A stretch of DNA of 64,000 nt from Marivirga arenosa (GTDB taxonomy: Bacteria > Bacteroidota > Bacteroidia > Cytophagales > Cyclobacteriaceae), in NCBI RefSeq assembly GCF_030503895.2, contig NZ_CP129970.2, forward strand, positions 1,986,001 to 2,050,000, given 5' to 3'. Below the pieces are notes generated by a model. The model saw only the letters and a list, made by a program, of their open reading frames with translations. It ran no database searches and was not told the origin of the DNA. Shown one piece after another: positions 53,763-62,577 of the stretch. Every line of letters begins with the position of its first letter. Position 1 is the first letter of the stretch. A program made the position numbers and the translations under genes.

Positions 53763-54443
53763 ATGCTCAATAAGAAACTCTATATTTTATTCCTTTTCTG
53801 TTTTGCTTTCAATATAGCGCAAGCCCAAATTCAAACCGGAAAAGCCTCCTTTTATGCGGATAAGTTTGAAGGAAAACTTACGGCTAGTGGTGAAAAATAT
53901 AAACACAATAAATTAACAGCAGCACATAAAACATTGCCTTTTGGAACTGTAGTAAAAGTGACCAATACTTCCAACAATCAAGCTGTAGAAGTAAGAATAA
54001 ATGACAGAGGTCCTTTTGTTGAAGGTAGAGTAATTGATTTATCAAGATCGGCAGCTGAAAAATTAAAATTCATTAATCAGGGCTTAGCCGAAGTAAAAAT
54101 TGAAGTGATTGATGCAGGGGATGGTAAAACGAATAGTAATCGCCCAGTCCAAATTGATCAGAATATTGAAAATGAGAGCTATTTTGATTTAGGAGTTGAA
54201 AGAACAAAACCCTCAGGCTATGGAGTTCAGGTTGGCAGTTTTAGAGGCTTCGATAATATGTTAAAGCTTGCTGAAAATATTGAAAAATCTTATCGCACTA
54301 ATGTAATCGTTGAAGTAAAAGAACTTAACGGAAATAAAGTTTATGCCCTTATTTTAGGCGATTTCGGAAATCGAAAAAAGGCAGATAAGCTAAAATTAAA
54401 AATTGCTGATCGCTTTCCTGATGCATTTGTAACTCGTTTTTAA
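53763..54443 (+). CDS. rlpA: RlpA-family septal ring protein with SPOR domain
   Basis: A 226-residue exported protein: signal (LFCFAFNIAQAQ), a double-psi beta-barrel domain (residues about 25-115 with GKASFYADKFEGKLTASGE, LPFGTVVKVTN and VRINDRGPF) and a C-terminal SPOR domain (about 150-224) that binds denuded septal peptidoglycan. In Pseudomonas RlpA is a lytic transglycosylase; it has no lipobox here, so it may be a soluble periplasmic form. Divergent from the PP2C gene and co-directional with the SDR. Confidence 0.92.
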   Translation: MLNKKLYILFLFCFAFNIAQAQIQTGKASFYADKFEGKLTASGEKYKHNKLTAAHKTLPFGTVVKVTNTSNNQAVEVRINDRGPFVEGRVIDLSRSAAEKLKFINQGLAEVKIEVIDAGDGKTNSNRPVQIDQNIENESYFDLGVERTKPSGYGVQVGSFRGFDNMLKLAENIEKSYRTNVIVEVKELNGNKVYALILGDFGNRKKADKLKLKIADRFPDAFVTRF

Positions 54444-54480
54444 AGTGTAAATTCGCTTTTTCTTAAAATTGACTTGATAT

Positions 54481-55275
54481 ATGACTAAAATAAAGGATAA
54501 AATTGCTTGGGTTACTGGGGCTAGTTCTGGAATTGGAGAAGCAATAGTTTATGAATTAATTGATAAAGGTGCTAAAGTAATAATCTCGGCTAGAAGAAAG
54601 GAAGTTTTAGAAGAGGTTAAAGCTAAATCTCCAAAGCCAGAAAATATTATGATTCTGCCTCTTGACTTAGCAGATATAAATTCTTTCCAGTCTAAAGTAG
54701 CAGAAGTTTTAGATCAATTTGGGAGAATTGATTTATTATTTAATAATGGTGGAATTTCTCAAAGAGGAATGGCTTTAGAAACTGATTTAGCCGTAGATAG
54801 GCAAATCATGGAAATCGACTATTTTGGGACAATAGCACTCACAAAAGCTGTAGCGCCTCATATGGTCAATCAGAAATCAGGTCATTTGGTAGTTACGAGT
54901 AGCTTAGTAGGTAAATTCGGATCACCTTGGCGTTCATCCTATGCTGCGGCTAAACATGCTCTTCATGGTTTCTTTGACTCTTTAAGAACAGAATTACATC
55001 ATGATAATATTAAGGTGACAATGATATGCCCTGGCTTTATTAAAACGGATGTTTCAGTAAATGCATTAGGTGCCGATGGTAAGCCTACTGGAGAAATGGA
55101 TAATGCCCAAGCCAATGGAATGACTGCTCAAGAATGCGCAAAAAAAATCATAAAAGCCGTGGAGAAAAATAAATTAGAAGCAGTAATCGGTGGAACTGAA
55201 AGATTTGGTGTATTAGTAAAAAGATTATTCCCCAATTTATTTGCTAAAATTATCTTGAAAAGTAGTGTCAGATAA
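54481..55275 (+). CDS. SDR family oxidoreductase
   Basis: A 264-residue classical SDR: cofactor motif TGASSGIG (residues 12-19), NNGG (near 90), serine in VTSSLVG and the catalytic YAAAK. The C-terminal part (LFPNLFAKIILKSSVR) fits the DHRS7/YqjQ-like subgroup. The substrate is unknown. It follows rlpA by 37 bases with no visible terminator between them, and a strong bidirectional terminator follows. Confidence 0.9.
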   Translation: MTKIKDKIAWVTGASSGIGEAIVYELIDKGAKVIISARRKEVLEEVKAKSPKPENIMILPLDLADINSFQSKVAEVLDQFGRIDLLFNNGGISQRGMALETDLAVDRQIMEIDYFGTIALTKAVAPHMVNQKSGHLVVTSSLVGKFGSPWRSSYAAAKHALHGFFDSLRTELHHDNIKVTMICPGFIKTDVSVNALGADGKPTGEMDNAQANGMTAQECAKKIIKAVEKNKLEAVIGGTERFGVLVKRLFPNLFAKIILKSSVR

Positions 55276-55297
55276 AAAGAGAATTTAAGCCAATAAA

Positions 55298-55327
55298 AAA
55301 GCCCGATTTCGATCGGGCTTTAGTTTT
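55298..55327. terminator. Bidirectional terminator
   Basis: Stem AAAGCCCGAT / ATCGGGCTTT with a TTCG tetraloop, A-run on one side and T-run on the other, between the converging SDR and FKBP genes. Confidence 0.9.
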
Positions 55328-55341
55328 AACTTAATTCAAGA

Positions 55342-55770
55342 TTAGTTGATTTCAACTAATTCAATTTCAAAACTTAAATCTTTTCCAGCTAACGGATGGT
55401 TAGCGTCTAATACAATGTGATCATCATTTACTTCTGCAACTAATACAGGTAAAGCTTGACCGTCAGGCTGTTGCATAGATAATTGCATGCCCACCTCAGG
55501 TTTTATTTCAGCCGGAACTTTATCATTAGGAACCGGAACCATCATATCATCTCTTTTGTCACCATAAGCTTCAGCACTAGGGATATCAGTTGTTTTCTTG
55601 TCTCCAATAGCCATCCCATCTACTGCTTTGTCAAAACCGGCAATCATTTGACCAGCACCTAATTCGAATTCGATAGGTTCTCTCTCTAAAGAGCTATCGA
55701 AAACAGTACCATCTGTTAATTTGCCTGTGTAGTGAACTTTTACTTTGTCGCCTTTTTTTGCTGTTGACAT
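55342..55770 (-). CDS. FKBP-type peptidylprolyl isomerase (SlyD-like)
   Basis: A 142-residue FKBP. The active-site pattern VHYTGKLTDGTVFDSSLEREP and GQMIAGFDKAVDGM is intact, and an insert-in-flap segment (AYGDKRDDMMVPVPNDKV) like that of SlyD follows, giving chaperone activity. The histidine-rich metal-binding tail of E. coli SlyD is absent, so nickel storage is not expected. It is cytoplasmic. A TAACTTTG box at 55805-55812 on the minus strand lies about 35 bases before the start. Confidence 0.92.
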   Translation of the reverse strand: MSTAKKGDKVKVHYTGKLTDGTVFDSSLEREPIEFELGAGQMIAGFDKAVDGMAIGDKKTTDIPSAEAYGDKRDDMMVPVPNDKVPAEIKPEVGMQLSMQQPDGQALPVLVAEVNDDHIVLDANHPLAGKDLSFEIELVEIN

Positions 55771-55804
55771 AATTTTTGCTTTTGTAATTTCCTTTTATAA
55801 ACCA

Positions 55805-55812
55805 CAAAGTTA
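55805..55812 (-). promoter_or_regulatory. -7 box candidate for the FKBP gene
   Basis: Minus-strand TAACTTTG matches TAnnTTTG exactly; a TTTC segment 18-19 bases further upstream is a weak -33 partner. Confidence 0.4.
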
Positions 55813-55861
55813 CCACTATCATTCCCTAAAGAAAAAATATTCTGGCTTTTATCCTAAAATC

Positions 55862-55902
55862 GTTCAGATTCGTAACAATTATGTTCGATTTCGAACAATT
55901 AT
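55862..55902. promoter_or_regulatory. Tandem operator-like repeat between FKBP and an NtrC-type gene
   Basis: Two direct repeats in tandem: GTTCAGATTCGTAACAATTA(T) (21 bases, 55862-55882) and GTTCGATTTCGAACAATTAT (20 bases, 55883-55902). At the junction of the two copies there is also a perfect inverted repeat TGTTCGA-TT-TCGAACA (55882-55897). The arrangement is characteristic of a binding site for a dimeric or oligomeric regulator; which of the two flanking genes it controls is unknown. Confidence 0.5.
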
Positions 55903-55988
55903 TCCAAGCATATTCCTAAATTGTATCATAAAAGGGGTGTTTTCTCTCTGGCATTATTTTTATCCTAATGATCTTATAATTCGAAAAC

Positions 55989-57374
55989 ATGGACAAAGAA
56001 ATTAATAAAGTACTTATAATCGATGATGATGAAGATGTTTTGTTTGCAGCGAAAATGTTGCTCAAAAAACATGTAAAAGAAGTTATGATTGAAAAGGATC
56101 CTCGAAAAATTCCTTTCTTACTTAATCAAGCTACTTATGATGTAATTCTACTGGATATGAATTTCAGTCAAGATACAACCAGCGGCAAAGAAGGGATGTA
56201 TTGGCTGGAACAAATCAAGGAAAAAGATCCTAAAGCGGTAGTCATCTTAATCACTGCATTTGGAGACGTTGAAACAGCAGTTAATGCATTAAAAAAAGGA
56301 GCAACTGATTTCGTATTAAAGCCATGGCAAAATGAAAAGTTAGTTGCTACAATTCACGCTGCAGCACAATTGAAAAATTCCTATAATCAAGTGAGTAAAC
56401 TAGAGCAGGAAAAACAGCAACTTCAAGAATCGATTGACGCTCCATTCAAATCTATTATTGGAGAAAGTAAGGCTTTACAAAACGTATTTACCATAATAGA
56501 TAAAGTTGCTGCTACTGATGCTAATGTCTTGATATTGGGTGAAAATGGAACTGGAAAGGAATTAATTGCCAGAGCCCTTCATAAAAAATCTAATCGTAAG
56601 GATCATTCTTTTGTAAGTGTGGATATGGGAGCTCTAACAGATTCCTTATTCGAAAGTGAACTTTTTGGACATAAAAAAGGTGCGTTTACAGATGCAAAAG
56701 TTGATAGAGCTGGGAGATTTGAAATTGCAGATAAAGGAACCATTTTTTTAGACGAGATAGGGAATTTAAGTGCACCGCTTCAAGCAAAACTCCTGAATGT
56801 ATTACAAAGTAGAACAGTTACTCGATTAGGTAGTAATGAAGCTATTCCTTTTGATACACGCTTAATTTGTGCCACAAATGAAGATATAGATGCAAGAGTT
56901 CATGAAGGTGATTTTCGCCAGGATTTATTATATCGAATAAATACGGTTGAAATTCATTTGCCAGCACTTAGAGAAAGAGTAGAGGATATTCCATTGTTAG
57001 CGGACCATTTTATTTCTATGTATGCTAAAAAGTATAAAAAGGATCAGATGAAGATCAGCCCTAATGCATTACGATTATTACAAAAATACCAGTGGCCAGG
57101 AAACATCAGAGAATTGCAACATGCTATTGAAAGAGCATTAATTATGGCTGATGGAAATATGCTAGAAGCGGATGATTTCTTTTTTCTTTCAAAAAATAGC
57201 AGCTCCAGTGCTCAATCTAAGCTTGACGATAGTTTTAATTTAGAGGATGTAGAAAAACAAACCATTCAAAAAGCAATTCAAATTCATGGAGGGAATATTT
57301 CTAAAGCAGCTGAGGAGTTGGGATTAACCAGAGCTTCATTATACAGAAGATTAAGCAAATATGACCTTCAATAA
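55989..57374 (+). CDS. NtrC-type sigma-54-dependent response regulator
   Basis: A 461-residue transcription activator with three domains: receiver (residues 1-125, acidic D12/D13, phosphoacceptor D56, AFGDVETAV), AAA+ sigma-54 interaction domain (about 145-385; Walker A GENGTGKE, the GAFTDA version of the GAFTGA loop that contacts sigma-54, and LDEIG), and a C-terminal Fis-type HTH (about 420-460, ALQHGGNISKAAEELGLTRASLYRRL-like). It overlaps its cognate kinase gene by 14 bases. Targets unknown; a sigma-54-like site precedes dnaK. Confidence 0.95.
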   Translation: MDKEINKVLIIDDDEDVLFAAKMLLKKHVKEVMIEKDPRKIPFLLNQATYDVILLDMNFSQDTTSGKEGMYWLEQIKEKDPKAVVILITAFGDVETAVNALKKGATDFVLKPWQNEKLVATIHAAAQLKNSYNQVSKLEQEKQQLQESIDAPFKSIIGESKALQNVFTIIDKVAATDANVLILGENGTGKELIARALHKKSNRKDHSFVSVDMGALTDSLFESELFGHKKGAFTDAKVDRAGRFEIADKGTIFLDEIGNLSAPLQAKLLNVLQSRTVTRLGSNEAIPFDTRLICATNEDIDARVHEGDFRQDLLYRINTVEIHLPALRERVEDIPLLADHFISMYAKKYKKDQMKISPNALRLLQKYQWPGNIRELQHAIERALIMADGNMLEADDFFFLSKNSSSSAQSKLDDSFNLEDVEKQTIQKAIQIHGGNISKAAEELGLTRASLYRRLSKYDLQ

Positions 57375-58710
57375 TCCACTTTTAAAGCGATTCATAATAC
57401 GCTTATTACTCATCAGCATAACCATTTTTGTGTGGGCTTTTGTTTCTGTTGACGGTGGTTCAGTATTTTTAGGGTTGGTCTTTTTTGTATTAGTGATTAT
57501 TCAAGGGAGAGCATTTTTCAAGGAACAGGCTAAAAATGAGATTTCTATCATTCGTTTTTTAGAGCAGATAAAACAGGCTGATTTACCTCATGAATCTACG
57601 GAAGAGAACGAATTATTAAGAACTCAATTTAATTCTATATTGAATTCAATTAGAGAGAGGCAAAAGGAGAAAGAAGAAGAATACCAATATTTCAGGAATA
57701 TAGTACAACATGTAGGGATTGGAATCATAACTTTTAATAAAACTGGAGATATTCAACTTTATAATTTTGCTGCTAAGAAGCTTTTAAATACTACTTATCA
57801 GGTAAATAATATTCAACAACTTACTAAAATTAATGAGGAGCTAGTTTCTACTTTTCGTGAGCTAAAAACGGGAGGGAGTAAATTAGTTCAAGTAAATATT
57901 GGAGAAGAAAGCAGGCAACTGTCAGTTTATGCAATAGAGTTACAACTTCATAATAAGCAATTTAAATTAGTATCACTCCAAAATATTCAGACTGAATTGG
58001 ACGAGAAGGAAATGGAAGCTTGGAGGAATTTAATTCGAGTGCTTACTCATGAAATTATGAATTCTGTAACGCCAATCTCATCTCTTACCGGTACAACAAG
58101 AGAAATGCTTTCCGATTATGAGGTAAACCAAGATAATGCTGTACCACTTCAAAAAGATGATATGGATGATTTAATGTATTCATTAAAAACCATTGAAAGC
58201 AGAAGTGAAGGGTTAATTCGATTTTTAAATGAATTTAGGAATTTGACTCATACACCAAATCCAAAACTTAAAAATGAAGATATCAATACTGTTTTAGAAG
58301 GTATTATGTTACTTATGAGTAAAGACATGAATGAGAAATCTGTCACGATCCATAAATCATTTGATGAAAAAATTGGGGAAATTCCAATTGACCGTGAATT
58401 AATTGAACAAGTTTTAATTAATCTCGTAAAAAATGCTTCTGAATCTTTTGATTCCGAGCAGCTTGAAAAAAATATATGGATAAGTTCCAACCTCGACACG
58501 AAAAAAAGAGTCGTAATAAGTGTTAAGGATGATGGTGTAGGAATAGAACCAGAAGCTTTAACGAAAATATTCATTCCGTTTTTTACAACAAAGAAAAATG
58601 GATCAGGAATTGGTCTGAGCTTGTCTAAAGAGATTATGAGAAAGCATCAGGGAAATATATCTGTTCAATCTACGTTAGGAGAAGGTACAGAGTTTACATT
58701 AAAATTTTAG
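57361..58710 (+). CDS. Membrane sensor histidine kinase
   Basis: A 449-residue kinase with two N-terminal helices (about 9-27 and 34-50), a long helical stretch and a PAS-like input region (about 105-200), then HisKA-like dimerisation with the phospho-acceptor H in VLTHEIMNSVTP, and a HATPase domain with N-box LVKNASESF, G1 KDDGVGI, and G2 SGIGLSLSKEIM. The cell-envelope location and the coupling to the NtrC-type regulator suggest a two-component pair sensing an envelope or redox signal. The signal is unknown. Confidence 0.95.
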   Translation: MTFNNPLLKRFIIRLLLISITIFVWAFVSVDGGSVFLGLVFFVLVIIQGRAFFKEQAKNEISIIRFLEQIKQADLPHESTEENELLRTQFNSILNSIRERQKEKEEEYQYFRNIVQHVGIGIITFNKTGDIQLYNFAAKKLLNTTYQVNNIQQLTKINEELVSTFRELKTGGSKLVQVNIGEESRQLSVYAIELQLHNKQFKLVSLQNIQTELDEKEMEAWRNLIRVLTHEIMNSVTPISSLTGTTREMLSDYEVNQDNAVPLQKDDMDDLMYSLKTIESRSEGLIRFLNEFRNLTHTPNPKLKNEDINTVLEGIMLLMSKDMNEKSVTIHKSFDEKIGEIPIDRELIEQVLINLVKNASESFDSEQLEKNIWISSNLDTKKRVVISVKDDGVGIEPEALTKIFIPFFTTKKNGSGIGLSLSKEIMRKHQGNISVQSTLGEGTEFTLKF

Positions 58711-58737
58711 TGATTACCCCTTAAAAAAGTATATTTG
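58707..58737 (+). promoter_or_regulatory. Bacteroidota-type promoter candidate for the acyl carrier protein gene
   Basis: TTAG, 19-base spacer, then TATATTTG at 58730-58737, an exact TAnnTTTG. Because the -7 box overlaps the GTG at 58737, it also argues that translation begins at the ATG at 58755. Confidence 0.5.
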
Positions 58738-58754
58738 TGGAAAAAGTAACCAAA

Positions 58755-59006
58755 ATGCCGAAAGAAGAAATCCAAAAAACTATCACCAATATATTAGTTG
58801 ATAAGTTAGGTATAGCGAGTTCAGAAATCACAGCGGATGCCAGTTTTATAAAAGATTTAGGAATTGATTCTCTGGATTATGCAGAATTAGTAATGGAATT
58901 CGAACAACATTTTAATATTAGAATTCCAGATATGGATGCCGAAAAATTTTCAACTATCAATGAGGCAGTTAAATATATTGATGAAAAGGTACACTCAGCC
59001 GAATAG
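58755..59006 (+). CDS. acpP: Acyl carrier protein
   Basis: An 83-residue acyl carrier protein. The phosphopantetheine attachment site is in LGIDSLDYAELVMEFE (the DSL serine). Acidic with short helices, as expected. Start chosen at ATG 58755; a GTG at 58737 in the same frame lies inside the likely promoter. There is no fab gene adjacent, so it may be a second acyl carrier protein dedicated to lipid or secondary product assembly rather than the housekeeping one. A terminator follows. Confidence 0.93.
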   Translation: MPKEEIQKTITNILVDKLGIASSEITADASFIKDLGIDSLDYAELVMEFEQHFNIRIPDMDAEKFSTINEAVKYIDEKVHSAE

Positions 59007-59033
59007 TCATAAATTATTTGAAAGAATTAACAG

Positions 59034-59068
59034 CCGATAGTAATGTAAAAGAGCTATCGGTTTTTTTA
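59034..59068 (+). terminator. Hairpin terminator after the acyl carrier protein gene
   Basis: Stem CCGATAG / CTATCGG with a 13-base loop followed by seven T. Confidence 0.8.
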
Positions 59069-59183
59069 TTTGTCTTGAATATCAGCCTTCCATATAAACA
59101 ATCCCCTGTTTATTTAATTATAATCAACTATAAATGTTAAAATGCGTTTTTGCGGGATAATTCCTTGGATTTTAAAGAACCCT

Positions 59184-61574
59184 ATGAATCATATTATTAA
59201 GTACTTAGTTTTCTTTTTCTCATTCATTTTGAGCCTTCAACTCAATGCTCAAAAATTTTCTGTCAGCGGTTATGTAAAAGAGGCAAGCTCTGGTGAAGTA
59301 TTAATTGGTGCAACCGTAGTAGATAAGAATAATCCAGGGACTGGAATGGCCACTAATGTTTATGGTTATTATTCCTTTGAACTTGCCAAAGGATCCTACA
59401 CATTAATGGTCAGTTATGTTGGATATGAGACTAAGCAAGTTGACATAACTGTTGATAAAGATATTTCCATAAATTTTAATCTAAAGGAGGAGGCTTCAAG
59501 TTTGGATGAAGTAGTGGTAACTGCTACTCGCTCAGATGAAAACGTAAGTTCTGTTAAAATGAGCGTTGAGAAGTTAGACATTAAAAAGATAAAATCGATT
59601 CCAGCCTTGTTTGGTGAAGTAGATGTGGTTAAATCATTGCAATTATTGCCAGGTGTTTCCACTGCTGGGGAAGGAACTTCAGGTTTGTTTGTGAGAGGAG
59701 GAAGTTCAGATCAAAACTTAATTTTATTAGACGAAGCCACTGTTTATAATGCAAGCCATTTGCTGGGCTTCTTTTCTGTGTTTAATCCTGATGCTGTTAA
59801 AAATGTTGAAATATATAAGGGGGGAATTCCCGCTAAATACGGGGGTAGAATATCCTCTATTTTGGATATTCAAATGAGAGAAGGAAATAATCAGGAATTT
59901 GAAGCATCAGGAGGTATTGGAAGTATAAGCAGTCGATTAACGGCAGAAATTCCAGTAGTTAAAGATAAATCTTCTCTCTTACTTTCTGGTAGAAGAACCT
60001 ATGCAGATGTGTTTTTAACTTTTGCACAGGATGAAAACTTAAGAAATAATACACTCTATTTTTATGATTTTAATACCAAGTTTAATTACAGATTTAGTGA
60101 TAAAGATAAAGTATTTGTTTCTGGCTACTTTGGAAGAGATAAGCTAGGTTTTCAAGATCTTTTTGGGTTTGATTGGGGAAATTCAACCGTTTCAACGCGT
60201 TGGAATCATCTATTTAACGATAAGCTTTTCTTAAACACAACCCTATTGTATAGTAATTACAATTATGGTTTTGATGTCAACTCTGCTGGAACTGGATTTA
60301 ATTGGAAGTCAGGATTAGAAGAGTACAATCTGAAGTTTGATTTCGATTACTTTTTAAATAATAATAACACCTTGTTTTTTGGGGCTAATGCCATCTACCA
60401 CATATTCGCTCCTGCTGAAATCACTTCTCAGGATAATAATATTCAAAGCTTCAATCTCCAAAATGATTATGCAGTTGAAACTGCTTTGTATATAAGTAAT
60501 CAACATACCATTTCGGACAAATTGAGTATGGAGTATGGAATTCGGTATTCTTCTTTTGCCAAGATTGGGCCAGACTCTGTTTCTATTTATGAAGAAGGCC
60601 TAAGGAAAAGCCCTGAAAATGAGATTCGAACCGAAGCTTATGGTAATGGAGAGCTGGTGAAATATTACGGTGGCTTTGAGCCCAGATTAGGGATTAGATA
60701 TTTAGTGAATTCTACTACAAGCTTAAAAGCTTCTTATAATCGAATGAGGCAATATCTTCAAGTAGCGAGTAATTCAACTGCTGGATTTCCAACAGATAGA
60801 TGGATTCCTGCAGATTATCATATTAAACCTGTTATAGGGGATCAGGTGGCTTTAGGGTATTTCAAAAATCTCAAGGATAATGCATGGGAAGTTTCAGTAG
60901 AAGGTTATTATAAATGGTTGCAAAATGTTGTTGATTTTCTTCCTGGTGAAGATGTATTATTAAATGATAGAATTGAAACAGCAGTAGCTGATGGTATCGC
61001 TTGGTCTTATGGAGCTGAATTCATGCTCAGGAAGAATGTTGGGAAAACAAGTGGCTGGTTAAGTTATACACTTTCAAGAACCCAAAGGCAAATTGAAGGA
61101 GTAGCTAGTGGAGAGCCCTACTTGGCTCGATACGATAAGCCTCATGATATTGCCTTGGTTTTATCTCATAAGTTTTCTGAAAGATTGTCATTATCTGGAA
61201 ACTGGGTGTATTCAACCGGGGCGGCTGTTACATTTCCACAAGGAAGGTATATTGTAAACGGACAGAATATCCCTTACTATGATGACTCCAAAAGAAATAC
61301 GAGCCGAATGCCTGATTTCCACAGATTAGACCTTGGATTTAATTACGATTTAAAAAGCAGATCGGAAAAGTTTAATCATGAAATTAATGTTTCTTTTTAT
61401 AATGTTTATAATCGTAAGAATCCCTTTTCTATTGAATTCCGACAGGTAAATAATAATGATCCCACTTTCGATTCTTCTGAAGATGGTCCAATCACAAGTA
61501 CAAGACCCGCAGCTGTTAAAACAGCTTTATTCGGAATAATACCTTCTGTAACCTATAATTTTTCTTTTAACTGA
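59184..61574 (+). CDS. TonB-dependent receptor paired with DUF4249
   Basis: A 796-residue outer-membrane receptor with signal (YLVFFFSFILSLQLNAQ), a CarboxypepD_reg_2-like domain (about 25-105, VSGYVKEASSGEVLIGATVVD), a plug (about 115-225, VVKSLQLLPGVSTAGEGTSGLFVRGGSSDQ) and a barrel ending VTYNFSFN. The start at 59184 was preferred to 59142, since it directly precedes the signal peptide. The VRGGSSDQNLILLDEATVYN loop is the form found in receptors coupled to DUF4249 lipoproteins, not in SusC types. Its stop overlaps the next start. Confidence 0.92.
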   Translation: MNHIIKYLVFFFSFILSLQLNAQKFSVSGYVKEASSGEVLIGATVVDKNNPGTGMATNVYGYYSFELAKGSYTLMVSYVGYETKQVDITVDKDISINFNLKEEASSLDEVVVTATRSDENVSSVKMSVEKLDIKKIKSIPALFGEVDVVKSLQLLPGVSTAGEGTSGLFVRGGSSDQNLILLDEATVYNASHLLGFFSVFNPDAVKNVEIYKGGIPAKYGGRISSILDIQMREGNNQEFEASGGIGSISSRLTAEIPVVKDKSSLLLSGRRTYADVFLTFAQDENLRNNTLYFYDFNTKFNYRFSDKDKVFVSGYFGRDKLGFQDLFGFDWGNSTVSTRWNHLFNDKLFLNTTLLYSNYNYGFDVNSAGTGFNWKSGLEEYNLKFDFDYFLNNNNTLFFGANAIYHIFAPAEITSQDNNIQSFNLQNDYAVETALYISNQHTISDKLSMEYGIRYSSFAKIGPDSVSIYEEGLRKSPENEIRTEAYGNGELVKYYGGFEPRLGIRYLVNSTTSLKASYNRMRQYLQVASNSTAGFPTDRWIPADYHIKPVIGDQVALGYFKNLKDNAWEVSVEGYYKWLQNVVDFLPGEDVLLNDRIETAVADGIAWSYGAEFMLRKNVGKTSGWLSYTLSRTQRQIEGVASGEPYLARYDKPHDIALVLSHKFSERLSLSGNWVYSTGAAVTFPQGRYIVNGQNIPYYDDSKRNTSRMPDFHRLDLGFNYDLKSRSEKFNHEINVSFYNVYNRKNPFSIEFRQVNNNDPTFDSSEDGPITSTRPAAVKTALFGIIPSVTYNFSFN

Positions 61575-62434
61575 TGAAAAAGAACAGACTAAAAATAGTG
61601 AGTTTATTGATTACAGTTCTATTAAGCTGGAGCTGTCAAGAGATCATTGATGTTGATTTAACACAATCGGAAAAAAGGTTAGTAATTGAAGGGAAGTTAC
61701 TGGATGAGGCATCATTTCAGAGAATTAAAATATCTGAGACTTTAAACTTCTATGATACTGGGAATTTAGAGCCCTTTAAAGATGCAGAGGTTAGTTTATT
61801 GGATTCCAAGAATAACCTTATAGTTAATTTTGTTTACAATAATGAGGATAGTTCTTATATCACTTCTACTCAAGTTGCTTTAAGCATGGGAGAAGAATAT
61901 AAGCTTCAAATAGAGGCAAAAGGGGAGCTTTTAGAAGCAACAGGAGTAATATTGCAAAATGCTACATTAGATTCCTTATATTATTTATCAAATGAGGAAT
62001 TACAAGCAATTGGTCAACCTTCTTTTGGAGAAGGCTATTTTATGTTTGTAAATGGTAAACTCAACAATGAGGGGATTGAATATTTTAAGCTTGATGTTAC
62101 CGTAAATGATACACTTCAAAATTCGAGAGGTGACTTTTCAAATTCAGTACTAAGTTCAGAATTTTTCGGGAAAGAGTTTGTTGCGCTTCCAGTACCAGGT
62201 TCTTTTGAACCTGAAGATTCAGTAGGGCTAGAACTGTATACTTTAAATGAAGATATGTATCAATATTATGTTGAGTTCATAAATCTACTATTTAATGATG
62301 GAGGCGTATTCAGTCCGCCACCGGTAAACCCTACTACCAACATTAAAAATTTGACTAATCCCGAAAACCTACCATTAGGTTTCATACAGTTCAGTTCTGT
62401 GCAGCGAAGAGGTATTGTGATAAAGGAAAGGTGA
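61574..62434 (+). CDS. DUF4249 lipoprotein partner of the TonB receptor
   Basis: A 286-residue lipoprotein (signal ending WSC, C21; sequence starts CQEIIDVDL) with the DUF4249 pattern EKRLVIEGKLLDEASFQRIKISETL and VTVNDTL. DUF4249 proteins occur almost only next to TonB receptors of this class and probably form the surface lid of the receptor in the manner of SusD, which is an inference. The ATG shares its A with the receptor stop codon (TGATG), so both are translated together. Followed by a 143-base gap. Confidence 0.9.
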   Translation: MKKNRLKIVSLLITVLLSWSCQEIIDVDLTQSEKRLVIEGKLLDEASFQRIKISETLNFYDTGNLEPFKDAEVSLLDSKNNLIVNFVYNNEDSSYITSTQVALSMGEEYKLQIEAKGELLEATGVILQNATLDSLYYLSNEELQAIGQPSFGEGYFMFVNGKLNNEGIEYFKLDVTVNDTLQNSRGDFSNSVLSSEFFGKEFVALPVPGSFEPEDSVGLELYTLNEDMYQYYVEFINLLFNDGGVFSPPPVNPTTNIKNLTNPENLPLGFIQFSSVQRRGIVIKER

Positions 62435-62508
62435 TGCTATGCAATCATTAATGTTAAGCTTTTATATATTAATTTAATGTTGCTCAATTTTTATTTCAAT
62501 ATTTATTC

Positions 62509-62523
62509 TTGAGTCTAACTCAA
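62509..62523. promoter_or_regulatory. Short inverted repeat upstream of the phosphoesterase gene
   Basis: TTGAGT-CTA-ACTCAA, 55 bases before the ATG at 62578. It may be an operator, or a chance palindrome in AT-rich DNA. Confidence 0.3.
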
Positions 62524-62577
62524 TCTATTCCTTTTTAATTCTTTAATAAGTTGATAAACAACAAGTAATAATCAATC

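Noticed and set aside
55930-55988. Sigma-54-like element TCTGGCATTATTTTTATCC upstream of the NtrC-type gene
   Set aside because: It has TGGCA but the second doublet ten bases later is AT, not GC.
58737-58754. GTG start for the acyl carrier protein
   Set aside because: The GTG overlaps a good -7 promoter box and the ATG at 58755 fits family length.
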